A DNA stretch of 64,000 bases from JBBROS01 sp038229135 (lineage in GTDB: Bacteria; Pseudomonadota; Alphaproteobacteria; Acetobacterales; Acetobacteraceae): NCBI GenBank assembly GCA_038229135.1, contig JBBROS010000015.1:22636-86635 (forward strand), written 5' to 3'. The notes under the pieces were generated by a model, which saw only the letters and a list, made by a program, of their open reading frames with translations, was not told where the DNA came from and did no database searches. Positions 46,952 through 54,811 of this stretch are shown here, in pieces. Positions within the stretch are counted from its first letter, which is position 1; every line of letters begins with the position of its first letter. Both the position numbers and the translations under genes were made by a program.

Positions 46952-47904
46952 TCGGCTTCCTGATCCGGCGGGCCGCCACCTCGCTCGCGCTGGCCTGGGT
47001 GGTTGCGAGCATCGTTTTCCTCAGCCTGCACCTGGTGCCGGGCGACCCGGCCGAGCTGCTGCTCTCGAGCGGCGGCGGCGGCGCGCCGGACCCTGCGGCC
47101 GTGGCGGAGTTGCGCGCCCAGCTCGGGCTCGACCGGCCGCTGCACGTGCAGTACGGCGCCTTCCTCGCGGGCCTGGTGCGGGGGGACCTCGGGGCCTCGA
47201 TCGTCGACGGCTACCCGGTGCTGTCCGAGATCGGGACGCGGCTGCCGCGCACGCTCGAGCTGATCGCGGCCGGGTCGGTGCTGGCGCTGGCGCTGGCCAT
47301 CCCCGCGGGCACGCTCGCCGCCAGCCGGGCAGGGGCGGGGTTCGACCGTGCGGCCTCGGGTGCGGCGGCGCTGCTGCTGGCTGTCCCGGTGTTCGTGGTG
47401 GGCACGCTGCTGGTGCTGCTGCTGGCCGACCTGCTGCACTGGATGCCGGCGGGCGGCTACGTGCCGCTGGGTCAGGCGCCGCTGCAGCATCTGACGCTGC
47501 TTGCGCTGCCGGCGCTGGCCATCGGGCTCGGCCTCGGCGCCGTGCTGTTCCGCATGACCCGTGCCGCGGTGCTGGACGTGCTCGGGCGGGACCACGTCCG
47601 CACCGCGCGGGCCAAGGGCCTGGCGCCGGCCCGGGTGACGCTGCGCCACGTGCTGCGCCTGGCGCTGACCCCGGTGCTGACGGTGCTTGGCCTGCACATG
47701 GGGGCGCTGCTGGGCGGCACCGTGCTGGTGGAATACGTGTTCAACTGGCCCGGCCTCTCCACCCCACTGCTCACGGCCGTGAGCGCCCGGGACTACCCGA
47801 TGGTGATGGGGATCGTGCTCGTCATCTCGTTGCTGTTCCTGCTCATCAACCTGGTCGTGGACCTGCTCTATGCGGCGCTCGACCCGCGGGTGCGGGGCGC
47901 GTGA
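46948..47904 (+). CDS. Peptide-type ABC transporter permease (DppB-like), probable CTG start
   Basis: A 318-residue permease: LIGFLIRRAATSLALAWVVA (first helix), HLVPGDPAELL, the docking loop VRTARAKGLAPARVTLRHV and VEYVFNWPGLS. No ATG, GTG or TTG is in frame near the start; CTG at 46948 overlaps the upstream stop as CTGA and has GAGGAG 11 nt upstream. A start further in (GTG within WVV) would cut the first helix. The CTG start is an inference. Confidence 0.88.
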   Translation: MIGFLIRRAATSLALAWVVASIVFLSLHLVPGDPAELLLSSGGGGAPDPAAVAELRAQLGLDRPLHVQYGAFLAGLVRGDLGASIVDGYPVLSEIGTRLPRTLELIAAGSVLALALAIPAGTLAASRAGAGFDRAASGAAALLLAVPVFVVGTLLVLLLADLLHWMPAGGYVPLGQAPLQHLTLLALPALAIGLGLGAVLFRMTRAAVLDVLGRDHVRTARAKGLAPARVTLRHVLRLALTPVLTVLGLHMGALLGGTVLVEYVFNWPGLSTPLLTAVSARDYPMVMGIVLVISLLFLLINLVVDLLYAALDPRVRGA

Positions 47905-48704
47905 AGGTCGCAGTGCCGTCCACGCTGGTGTGCCTGCTGCTGGCGGCCGCGCTGGCGGCGCCGGTGCTCGGGCTCGAGGACCCGGTGCGGCAGGACGTGG
48001 CCAATCGGCTGGCTGGGCCCGGGGCGCTGGGCGCGTTGGGGCGGGACGAGTTCGGGCGGGACGTGCTCTCCCGCCTGGTGTGGGGGGCGCGGGCGAGCCT
48101 GACGGTGGCGCTCGCGTCGGCCACGCTCGCCTGCGTGGCGGGCACCACCGTGGGCCTCGCCGGCGGCTGGTTCCAGGGCCTGGGTGCGATGCTCGCGTTG
48201 CGCGGGATGGACGTGGTGCTGTGCTTCCCGCCGATCCTGCTCGCGCTGCTGGTGGTCACGCTGCTCGGGCCGGGCACCGCCACGCTCATTCTGGTGCTGG
48301 CCGTGCTGTTCACGCCCAGCTTCGCGCGGGTGGCCTATGGCCAGGTGCTGTCGGTGCGGCAGCTGGACTACGTGGAGGCGGCGCGGGCGGTGGGGGCCAC
48401 CGAGGCGCGGATCCTGGCGCGCACCGTGCTGCCGGCCATCGCGGGGCCCGTGCTGGTGCAGCTCTCGCTGTCGGTTGCGGCCGCGCTTGCGCTCGAGAGC
48501 GGGCTGAGCTTCCTCGGCCTGGGCGTGGTGCCGCCCACGCCGTCCTGGGGGCTGATGATCCGCGGCGCCCGGGGCACCATGGAGCAGGCGCCGCTGCTGC
48601 TGCTGTGGCCCTGCCTGGCGCTGACGCTCACGATCCTCGCCATCAACACGCTGTGCGACGCGTTGCGGGACCGTACGGCGCGGGAGGGCGTACGCCGGGC
48701 ATAG
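47901..48704 (+). CDS. Peptide-type ABC transporter permease (DppC-like)
   Basis: A 267-residue permease starting with GTG at 47901 (GTGA overlap). Motifs: LGRDEFGRDVLSRLVWGARA, docking loop EAARAVGATEARILARTVLP and LSFLGLGVVPPTPSWGLMI. It is shorter at the N-terminus than most DppC proteins, having only a short segment before the first loop. No ATPase gene follows; the next gene is unrelated. Confidence 0.92.
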   Translation: MKVAVPSTLVCLLLAAALAAPVLGLEDPVRQDVANRLAGPGALGALGRDEFGRDVLSRLVWGARASLTVALASATLACVAGTTVGLAGGWFQGLGAMLALRGMDVVLCFPPILLALLVVTLLGPGTATLILVLAVLFTPSFARVAYGQVLSVRQLDYVEAARAVGATEARILARTVLPAIAGPVLVQLSLSVAAALALESGLSFLGLGVVPPTPSWGLMIRGARGTMEQAPLLLLWPCLALTLTILAINTLCDALRDRTAREGVRRA

Positions 48705-48828
48705 GGCGTCCGTTCGGTCCTGTCTCCGTTGCGAAGTCATATCTTGTGACATGAATAGTCGAACGGTCCTTGTTGTTGAACAAACGTTCAGTCATGAGTG
48801 CGGCCTATGCAATAATGAAAGTCACACC

Positions 48829-49272
48829 ATGCGCCGCCTTGCCGCCCTCGCCTGCGCCCTGATCTCCTTCTGCACCGCGGCCCACGCTGCCGGGTTCGAG
48901 GTCGTCCCGATCGGCGACAAGGGCGCCTATGTCGGCTGCGTCGCCGCCAACAGCGACACCGAGGTGGCCTTCGCGGCGGTCGGGCCGCAGCTGGCGATCC
49001 TGCTGCAATCCAAGCTGCTCCGCCTCCGCAAGGGCGACGAGGTGGACGGCACCTGGTCGGTCGACGGCGCCAAGGAGCGTCCGCTCGAGGAGAAGGCCGA
49101 TTCGCCCAACACCGTTTCGGCGATGCTGAACGACACGACGATGGCGCAGGTGATGAAGGGCAAGGCCATTTCCGTGACGGTGGGGGCCACCGAGGTGGAG
49201 TGGCAGCTGGACGGGACGCAGAAGGCCGTCCTCGACCTGGCGGCCTGCATGCAGACGAACGTCAAGCGGTAG
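48829..49272 (+). CDS. Hypothetical exported protein
   Basis: A 147-residue protein not recognised. It has a clear signal peptide (MRRLAALACALISFCTAAHA) and two Cys in the mature part (GCVAAN and LAACMQT) that could form a disulfide. The remainder looks beta-rich. The ATG at 48829 fits the signal; an earlier in-frame ATG at 48751 gives an unlikely extension. The upstream 100 bp are AT-richer than the surroundings and may hold the promoter. Confidence 0.7.
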   Translation: MRRLAALACALISFCTAAHAAGFEVVPIGDKGAYVGCVAANSDTEVAFAAVGPQLAILLQSKLLRLRKGDEVDGTWSVDGAKERPLEEKADSPNTVSAMLNDTTMAQVMKGKAISVTVGATEVEWQLDGTQKAVLDLAACMQTNVKR

Positions 49273-49273
49273 G

Positions 49274-49351
49274 GCACGCAGCCCTCTCCGGCCGGGCGGG
49301 CACGCAGTCCTCTCCGGCCAGGCGGGCACGCAGCCCTCTCCGGCCGGGCGG
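49274..49351. repeat. Intergenic tandem repeat, 3 x 26 bp
   Basis: Three units of GCACGCAGCCCTCTCCGGCC followed by GGGCGG, with two changes in the second. It lies between the exported-protein stop and the convergent creatininase stop, then runs into a CCGGGGAGGGGGTTCCCGG hairpin that could end transcription. Confidence 0.92.
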
Positions 49352-49371
49352 CCGGGGAGGGGGTTCCCGGC

Positions 49372-50193
49372 CTAAGCCGTTTTCGCCGCGAAATGCGCCA
49401 CGAAGCGGGCGGCCACCTCCACGAGCCTGTCCGACAGCACGCGTCCGGTTTCGGCCGATGAGAGGCGCGGGTCCCCGCCCGCCACGCCGTCGTGATAGGC
49501 GTCGTCGTACTCCATGGGCATGCCGATCTCGGCGCCTTCGAAGTTGACGGCACCCAGCCCGCTGTAGGGCAGGTCCAGGACGCTGTCGTGCTTGAGCGCC
49601 TGGCCGTCCGGCACCAGGTCCGGCCGCTGCAGTTCGGGCAGCAGGTGCAGGCCGAGGCTGCTGAGCGGGTCCGCGCCGTGGCCCGAGACGGCGCGGGCCT
49701 TCTCGGGGCCGATCAACCCCGGCAGCAGGGCGTAGGCGATGCGCCAGAGGTAGAGGCTCGGCATCAGCACCCGCTGGTCCTGCCAGACCTGCCGGGCGAC
49801 CTCGGCGACCGGGCCGACGTTGCCGCCGTGGCCGTTGATGACGACGATCCGGGTGAGGCCGTTGCGGTGCAGGCTGGCCACCATGTCGGACAGCAGCAGC
49901 ACGAGGGTGGAGGGCTCGATGGCGATGCCGCCCACCATGGGGCCGAAGAAATCCGCGCCGCCGAAGGGCAGCACGGGGGCCACGAAACAGGGGGTGCCGG
50001 AGGACGTGGCGCGGAGGGCGATCAGCTCGGCCATGCGCTCGGCGAGCAGGTAGTCGCCCATGGGGGCGTGCGGCCCCTGGTCCTCGTGGCTGCCGAGGGG
50101 GAGGAGGATGACCGGGTTCGCCGCGTAGGCTGCCCGGCCCTCGCCTCCCGTGAGCGTGCCCATGTGCACCTTGGGGTCCGTCGATCGTGCCAT
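49372..50193 (-). CDS. Creatininase family protein
   Basis: A 273-residue metal amidohydrolase of the creatininase/formamide hydrolase (MftE/ArfB) family. Conserved elements are LPLGSHEDQGPHAPMGDYLLAE (metal-binding Glu, His and Asp), VINGHGGN (His) and the later Glu in NFEGAEIGMP. Members hydrolyse creatinine or cyclic amides. The ATG at 50193 has GAGGAGG 6 nt upstream. It is divergent from the SDR gene. Confidence 0.9.
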   Translation of the reverse strand: MARSTDPKVHMGTLTGGEGRAAYAANPVILLPLGSHEDQGPHAPMGDYLLAERMAELIALRATSSGTPCFVAPVLPFGGADFFGPMVGGIAIEPSTLVLLLSDMVASLHRNGLTRIVVINGHGGNVGPVAEVARQVWQDQRVLMPSLYLWRIAYALLPGLIGPEKARAVSGHGADPLSSLGLHLLPELQRPDLVPDGQALKHDSVLDLPYSGLGAVNFEGAEIGMPMEYDDAYHDGVAGGDPRLSSAETGRVLSDRLVEVAARFVAHFAAKTA

Positions 50194-50311
50194 GCGCGCC
50201 TCCTCGTTCTGGCCGGCCACTCTGGCGCAGCAGGCGACGCGGCGTCCATGGTGCGGGTGTCCCTCATCCCGGCCTCTCCCGGGGGGGAAGAGGGAGCAAA
50301 GGAGGCATGGG

Positions 50312-51061
50312 ATGGAACGCACCTTGCTCGTGACTGGCGCCGGCAGCGGGATCGGGGCGGCGTGCGTGCGGGCGCTGGCGAGGCCGGGGGTGTGCGTGCT
50401 GGTGCATGGGCGGGGCAACGCGGCGGGGGTGGAGGCCGTGGCGGCGGCGGCGCGGGCTGCAGGCGCGGAGGCGGAGACGGCGCTGGCGGACCTTGCCGCG
50501 CCGGGAGCGGCGGCGGCCCTCGTCGCGCAGGCGGTGGCACGGTTCGGCACGCTCGATGGGGTGGTGAGCAACGCCGGGTTCGCGCGCCGGGGCGCCACGG
50601 CGGAGGATTTCGCGGAGAGCGTGGCCGCGATGCCTGCCGCGTTCCTGGGGCTGATGCAGGCTGCGGTGCCGCACCTGCGTGCCAGCGCCGAGGCTGGGCG
50701 TGGCCCGCGGGTGGTGGCCGTCAGCTCGTTCGTCGCGCATGCGTTCCGCCCCGGCGTGCCCGTGTTCGCTGCCAGCGCCGGGGCGAAGGCGGCGCTCGAG
50801 GCGCTCGTGCGGGCCCACGCGATGCAGCTGGCCGAGCATGGCATCCCGGTCAACGCCGTGGTGCCCGGCTTCACGGCCAAGGATACCGGGACCAGCTCGG
50901 CCCTGCCGCCCGAGCGGTGGGCGGGGATCGTGGCGGGCATCCCCATGGGCCGGCTTGGCACGCCGGACGACGTGGCGGCGGCCGTGGCGTATCTGTGCGG
51001 GCCGGGGGCGGCCTACGTGACCGGGCAGGTCTTGCACGTGAGCGGCGGCCTCGTGATGTGA
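50312..51061 (+). CDS. SDR family protein lacking the catalytic Tyr
   Basis: A 249-residue SDR-fold protein. TGAGSGIGAA (residues 8-17) and SNAG bind the cofactor, and VSSFVAHAF retains the Ser. At the YxxxK position the sequence reads PVFAASAGAKAAL: Tyr is replaced by Phe, and three extra residues separate it from Lys. Standard hydride-transfer chemistry is doubtful, so it may be regulatory or have altered chemistry. The ATG at 50312 has AAGGAGG 6 nt upstream. Confidence 0.85.
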   Translation: MERTLLVTGAGSGIGAACVRALARPGVCVLVHGRGNAAGVEAVAAAARAAGAEAETALADLAAPGAAAALVAQAVARFGTLDGVVSNAGFARRGATAEDFAESVAAMPAAFLGLMQAAVPHLRASAEAGRGPRVVAVSSFVAHAFRPGVPVFAASAGAKAALEALVRAHAMQLAEHGIPVNAVVPGFTAKDTGTSSALPPERWAGIVAGIPMGRLGTPDDVAAAVAYLCGPGAAYVTGQVLHVSGGLVM

Positions 51062-51094
51062 GGCGCCGGGGAGGCGGTGCGCGGCTGGCGACGG

Positions 51095-51733
51095 CTACAG
51101 CGCGCGCACGGCTGCAACGATGTCGGCGGGCTCGGGGCGGCGGGTGAAGTCGATGTCCACCCAGCGCTTGGCGATGCGGCCGTTTCGGCCGACGAGGAAG
51201 GTGGCCGGGATGGGCAGCCAGCTCGTGGCGTTGCCGCTGCGCTCGGGCAGGTCGACGCGGCGGCTGCGGAGCACGGCCTCGTAGGCGGGGGGCGTGCGGA
51301 ACACGACGCCGAAGGCCATGCCGATGGCGAGGTCCACGTCGATCAGCACGTCGTAGTTCAACGCGTGCGCCTGCTTCATCGCGAGCGCCCGGCCCCCCGT
51401 TTCGGGGGTGAGGCCGACGAGGCTTGCGCCGGCGGCGACGAGGTCGGGCAGGGCCTCCTCGAGCGAGTCCAGCGTCTCGGAACAGTAGGGGCACCAGGCG
51501 CCGCGGAAAAAGGTGAGCACGAGGGGGCCGCGGGCGAGCTTGTCGTCGCGGGAGACGAGGCCGCCCTCGGCGCGGGGCAGCAGGAAGTCGGGGCAGGGCG
51601 CGCCCTCGGGCAGCACCTGGGCGGCGACGCCGGCCGTGTCGAGGGTGGCGAGAAAGGCGTCGTAGGCGGCGAGCACGTCGCCCGGCATGCGGTCGCGCAC
51701 GGCGGCGAGGCGGCGGAAGAGGGGCCAGCGCAT
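51095..51733 (-). CDS. Peroxiredoxin-like protein (AhpC/TSA family)
   Basis: A 212-residue thioredoxin-fold protein. The active-site region FFRGAWCPYCSETL has a CxxC pair in the position of the peroxidatic Cys, typical of the peroxiredoxin-like subfamily. N-terminal helices (residues 1-45) are an extension. It likely reduces peroxides in the cytoplasm. The ATG at 51733 lies 2 bp beyond the stop of the upstream PRC-barrel-like gene, so the two are cotranscribed. Confidence 0.88.
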   Translation of the reverse strand: MRWPLFRRLAAVRDRMPGDVLAAYDAFLATLDTAGVAAQVLPEGAPCPDFLLPRAEGGLVSRDDKLARGPLVLTFFRGAWCPYCSETLDSLEEALPDLVAAGASLVGLTPETGGRALAMKQAHALNYDVLIDVDLAIGMAFGVVFRTPPAYEAVLRSRRVDLPERSGNATSWLPIPATFLVGRNGRIAKRWVDIDFTRRPEPADIVAAVRAL

Positions 51734-51735
51734 GA

Positions 51736-52221
51736 TCAGTGGAACGGCTTGACGAGGCTGAGGCGGACGACCTGGTCGGGCGGGATCGGCGCCGCGGGGG
51801 CTGCGTCCGGCAGGGCCGCGAATTGCGCCGGGCTGAGGCCGGTGAGGGCCACGTGCTCGCCGAGCAGGCTGATGGCTTCCGCGGGCACGGCTACGCGGCG
51901 GCCGCCACCCACGAGGCCGTTCGACACCCGCGCCAGCAGCCCGGCCTGCCGCACCACGATGTCGAGCCCCTCCGGCGTGCGGACCAGCCGCTCGACGTGG
52001 CCGAGGAGCGGCTGGGATTCGCGCGGCTCGAGCAGGCGGCGGCCGACCAGGTCCCCCACGCGGACGGGCTGCGGGAAGCGGCGCGCCTCGGCCTCGGCCA
52101 AGGCCTTGCGGTCGGGTGCCGCGGTGGATGGCGGGGCGGCTTGAGCGCGTGAAGGCTGGCTGGCCAGCGGCGCGGCGGCGGCCAGGACGAAGAGGGCGGC
52201 GAGGAGGGTTCGTTGCAGCAT
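51736..52221 (-). CDS. Exported protein, possible PRC-barrel domain
   Basis: A 161-residue protein with a signal peptide (MLQRTLLAALFVLAAAAPLA, cleavage near SRAQA). The middle part (VRVGDLVGRRLLEP through ALTGLSPAQF) resembles a PRC barrel, with hydrophobic strands and a Gly-rich turn. The role is unknown. It is cotranscribed with the peroxiredoxin-like gene. Confidence 0.68.
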   Translation of the reverse strand: MLQRTLLAALFVLAAAAPLASQPSRAQAAPPSTAAPDRKALAEAEARRFPQPVRVGDLVGRRLLEPRESQPLLGHVERLVRTPEGLDIVVRQAGLLARVSNGLVGGGRRVAVPAEAISLLGEHVALTGLSPAQFAALPDAAPAAPIPPDQVVRLSLVKPFH

Positions 52222-52358
52222 GGCGGCACCATCCGGGGCCGGGCCGGGCGGCGCAAGCGGAACCACCATGGCGGGCGGGCATTGATTCCATGGCGCCGTT
52301 TCAGTGCCGCCCGGCCCCGGCGCGCTGCTAGCGTGCGCCGACGACCGAGGAGCACAGC

Positions 52359-52991
52359 ATGAGCGCCACGACCCTGCCCCTGGCCGAGCCGCCGAGCGGG
52401 CGCCGCCTCCACCCCTGGCCCGTGCGGGTGATGCACTGGACCAACGCGGTGGCCATGATCGTGATGATCGGTTCCGGCTGGGGCATCTACAACGACAGCG
52501 TGATCATCCAGGGGCTGCACTTCCCCCTCTATCTCGGCTCCTGGGCGGCCGAGCACCTGCTGTGGCACTTCGCCGGCATGTGGCTGCTGGCGGTGAACGG
52601 GCTGGCCTACCTGGTCTATGGCACGGCGACGGGGCGGCTGCGGGAGCGGCTGCTGCCCATCCGCGTGCCGGAGCTGGTGCAGACGGTGCGGGACACGCTG
52701 CGGCTGCACGTGGCCCACCAGGACCTGACCGTCTACAACGCGGTGCAGAAGCTGCTCTACATCGTGGTCATCCTGGCCGGGGTGTCGCAGGTGGTCAGCG
52801 GCGTCGCGATCTGGAAGCCGGTGCAGTTCGGCTGGCTGGTGGATTCGATGGGCGGGTTCCAGGGGGCGCGGGTGGTGCATTTCGGTGGCATGGCCGTGAT
52901 CGTCGGCTTCCTCGTGGTGCACGTGGCGCTCTCGTTCCTGGTGCCGCGGACGTTGTGGGCGATGCTGACGGGCAAGGGGGCCGTGCGATGA
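52359..52991 (+). CDS. Cytochrome b561/b6-type membrane protein
   Basis: A 210-residue integral membrane protein with four predicted helices. Likely haem ligands are the His residues in RVMHWTNAVAM, LLWHFAGMW and VVHFGGMAVIVGFLVVHVAL. It starts after GAGGAG at 52359. Its stop overlaps the molybdoenzyme gene by 4 bp. It probably passes quinol-derived electrons to or from that enzyme, as in YedZ-YedY, though YedZ is a different family. Confidence 0.9.
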   Translation: MSATTLPLAEPPSGRRLHPWPVRVMHWTNAVAMIVMIGSGWGIYNDSVIIQGLHFPLYLGSWAAEHLLWHFAGMWLLAVNGLAYLVYGTATGRLRERLLPIRVPELVQTVRDTLRLHVAHQDLTVYNAVQKLLYIVVILAGVSQVVSGVAIWKPVQFGWLVDSMGGFQGARVVHFGGMAVIVGFLVVHVALSFLVPRTLWAMLTGKGAVR

Positions 52992-53764
52992 TCCGCTCCC
53001 CCTTTCGGCCGCAGCGCCTTCCGGATCCCGGCGTGCTGGACGACCACAAGCCCGAGCTGATGCGGCTCGAGCGGCGGGGGTTGATCCGCGGCGGCCTCTC
53101 GCTGGGCGCGCTGACGATGCTGACCGGGTGCGACGTGGGCGACAGCACGTCGGTCGGCCAGGCGCTGCGGGCCGTCAGCCGGTTCAACGATGGCGTGCAG
53201 GCGGCGCTGTTCGACCCCAACAAGCTCGCGCGCGAGTATCCGGCGAGTGCCGTCCTGAAGCCGCCGCGGTTCAACGCATACTACGACATCGAGAAGGTGC
53301 GTCCGGTGGACGTTGCGACCTGGAAGCTGGAGCTCAGCGGCCTGGTGCAGGAGAAGGCGAGCTGGACGGCGGCGCAGCTCGCCGGGCTGCCGCAGAAGAC
53401 CACGACCATCCGACACATCTGCGTGGAGGGGTGGGACTATGTCGGCCAGTGGAGCGGCGTGCCGCTGCGGGCCTTCCTCGAGCGGGTGGGGGCGGATTTG
53501 ACCGCGAAGTTCGTGGGCTTCCGGACGGCCGACGACTACCCGAGCAGCATCGACATGGCGACGGCGCTGCATCCGCAGACGCTGCTGGCGACGAAGTATG
53601 TCGGAGAGGACATGGCGGACCCGTTCGGCTGGCCGCTGCGGCTGCGCACGTCGACGAAGCTCGGGTTCAAGAACCCGAAATGGATCACGGCGATCGAGGT
53701 GACGAACGTGAACCCCGGGGGATATTGGGAGAACCTGGGGTTCAACTGGCATAGCGGGTTGTAG
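52988..53764 (+). CDS. Molybdopterin-dependent oxidoreductase (sulfite oxidase/MsrP-like), Tat lipoprotein
   Basis: A 258-residue protein of the sulfite-oxidase catalytic-domain family. Twin Arg (29-30, LERRGLIRGG) and lipobox LTGC (45-48) indicate a Tat-exported lipoprotein. The molybdenum-ligating Cys145 is in IRHICVEGWDYVGQWSG. The family includes YedY/MsrP methionine-sulfoxide reductases; this substrate is unknown. It is co-translated with the cytochrome b gene. A second Trp/Tyr-rich region closes the domain (GGYWENLGF). Confidence 0.9.
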   Translation: MIRSPFRPQRLPDPGVLDDHKPELMRLERRGLIRGGLSLGALTMLTGCDVGDSTSVGQALRAVSRFNDGVQAALFDPNKLAREYPASAVLKPPRFNAYYDIEKVRPVDVATWKLELSGLVQEKASWTAAQLAGLPQKTTTIRHICVEGWDYVGQWSGVPLRAFLERVGADLTAKFVGFRTADDYPSSIDMATALHPQTLLATKYVGEDMADPFGWPLRLRTSTKLGFKNPKWITAIEVTNVNPGGYWENLGFNWHSGL

Positions 53765-53819
53765 GCGGGCGCCACGCGCCCGTATCGTCGAGCGGGTCCC
53801 ACCCTGCGGGAGATGCGAA

Positions 53820-54665
53820 CTATGCCCAGGCCCGCGCCCGGGCGGCCTTGAGGAACAGGTCGGCGGCGGGGGCGTGGGGGCGGCCGGCGACGGCGACGAG
53901 GAGGAGTGTTTCCGGCGGGGCGCCCTCGAGCGGGCGGCGCGCGAGTCCGGGGGGTGTTGGGGCGCGGCCGGGCACGGCGCCGATGCCGAGGCGGGCGCGG
54001 ACCATGGCGTAGGCCTGGCCTTCCGTCTGGCTTTCGTGGTGCCTGGCCTGTGCGGGGGCGAGCCAGCGCTCGAGGGCGCAAGGGCCGTTGCGCTGGACGA
54101 GCGTGTGTTCGCCGAGCCGTTCGCGGGTCAGCGGGCCGTCTTCGCCGGTGTCGGGCACGAGGGCGTCGATCGTGTCCTCATACAGCGCCCAGCGGTTCAT
54201 GCGGTCGGGCAGCGGTGCCGTGCTCGGGAGGATCGCGGCGTCTATCTGGCCCTGCAGCAGCGCGTTGCACAGGGCGGCGGGCGCGGCCTCGGTCAGGGTG
54301 AGCTGCAGCAGGGGCAGGCGGTCGGCGATCTCGGCGAAGAGGGGTGCGAAGGGCTCGGGCGCGGCCTCGGGCGCGAAACCGACGCGCAGCGGTGCGGGAG
54401 CCGGGTCCCGCAGCCCGGCGGCGTGGGCGCGGGCGCGCTCGGCGGCGTCGTGCGCCTGCTGCAGCAGGGGCAGCATGGTGCGGCCGAGTTCGGTGAGTTG
54501 CGTGAGGGCCCGTTCACGCAGGATGAGCGTGCCGCCGAGCTCGGCCTCGAGCCGCGCGATGCTCTTCGTGAGTGCCGGCTGCGTCACATGGCAGGCCTCG
54601 GCGGCGCGGGTGAAGTTGAGCGTCCGGGCAAGGGCCAGGAAGTAGCGGATCTGGGTGAGGTCCAT
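53820..54665 (-). CDS. LysR family transcriptional regulator
   Basis: A 281-residue LysR regulator: HTH in DLTQIRYFLALARTLNF and TQPALTKSIARLEAELGG, then an effector domain beginning LRVGFAPEAAPEPFAPLF. It is slightly short for the family, ending just after a predicted helix. The ATG at 54665 has GTGAGG upstream. Targets are unknown. It is convergent with the molybdoenzyme gene and upstream of no obvious partner. Confidence 0.92.
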   Translation of the reverse strand: MDLTQIRYFLALARTLNFTRAAEACHVTQPALTKSIARLEAELGGTLILRERALTQLTELGRTMLPLLQQAHDAAERARAHAAGLRDPAPAPLRVGFAPEAAPEPFAPLFAEIADRLPLLQLTLTEAAPAALCNALLQGQIDAAILPSTAPLPDRMNRWALYEDTIDALVPDTGEDGPLTRERLGEHTLVQRNGPCALERWLAPAQARHHESQTEGQAYAMVRARLGIGAVPGRAPTPPGLARRPLEGAPPETLLLVAVAGRPHAPAADLFLKAARARAWA

Positions 54666-54811
54666 GGCCGCACGGTGGGCGGTCGCCCGGCCGGACGCAA
54701 GCTTCAGATGGCGCGTACGCCCCGGAAATGGGCGCTGAGCCCGGGGCGATGAGGCGGGTGACGCGGGGCGATGGGTGGTGCGGGCATCGATCTGGCCGGG
54801 CGGCAACCGGG

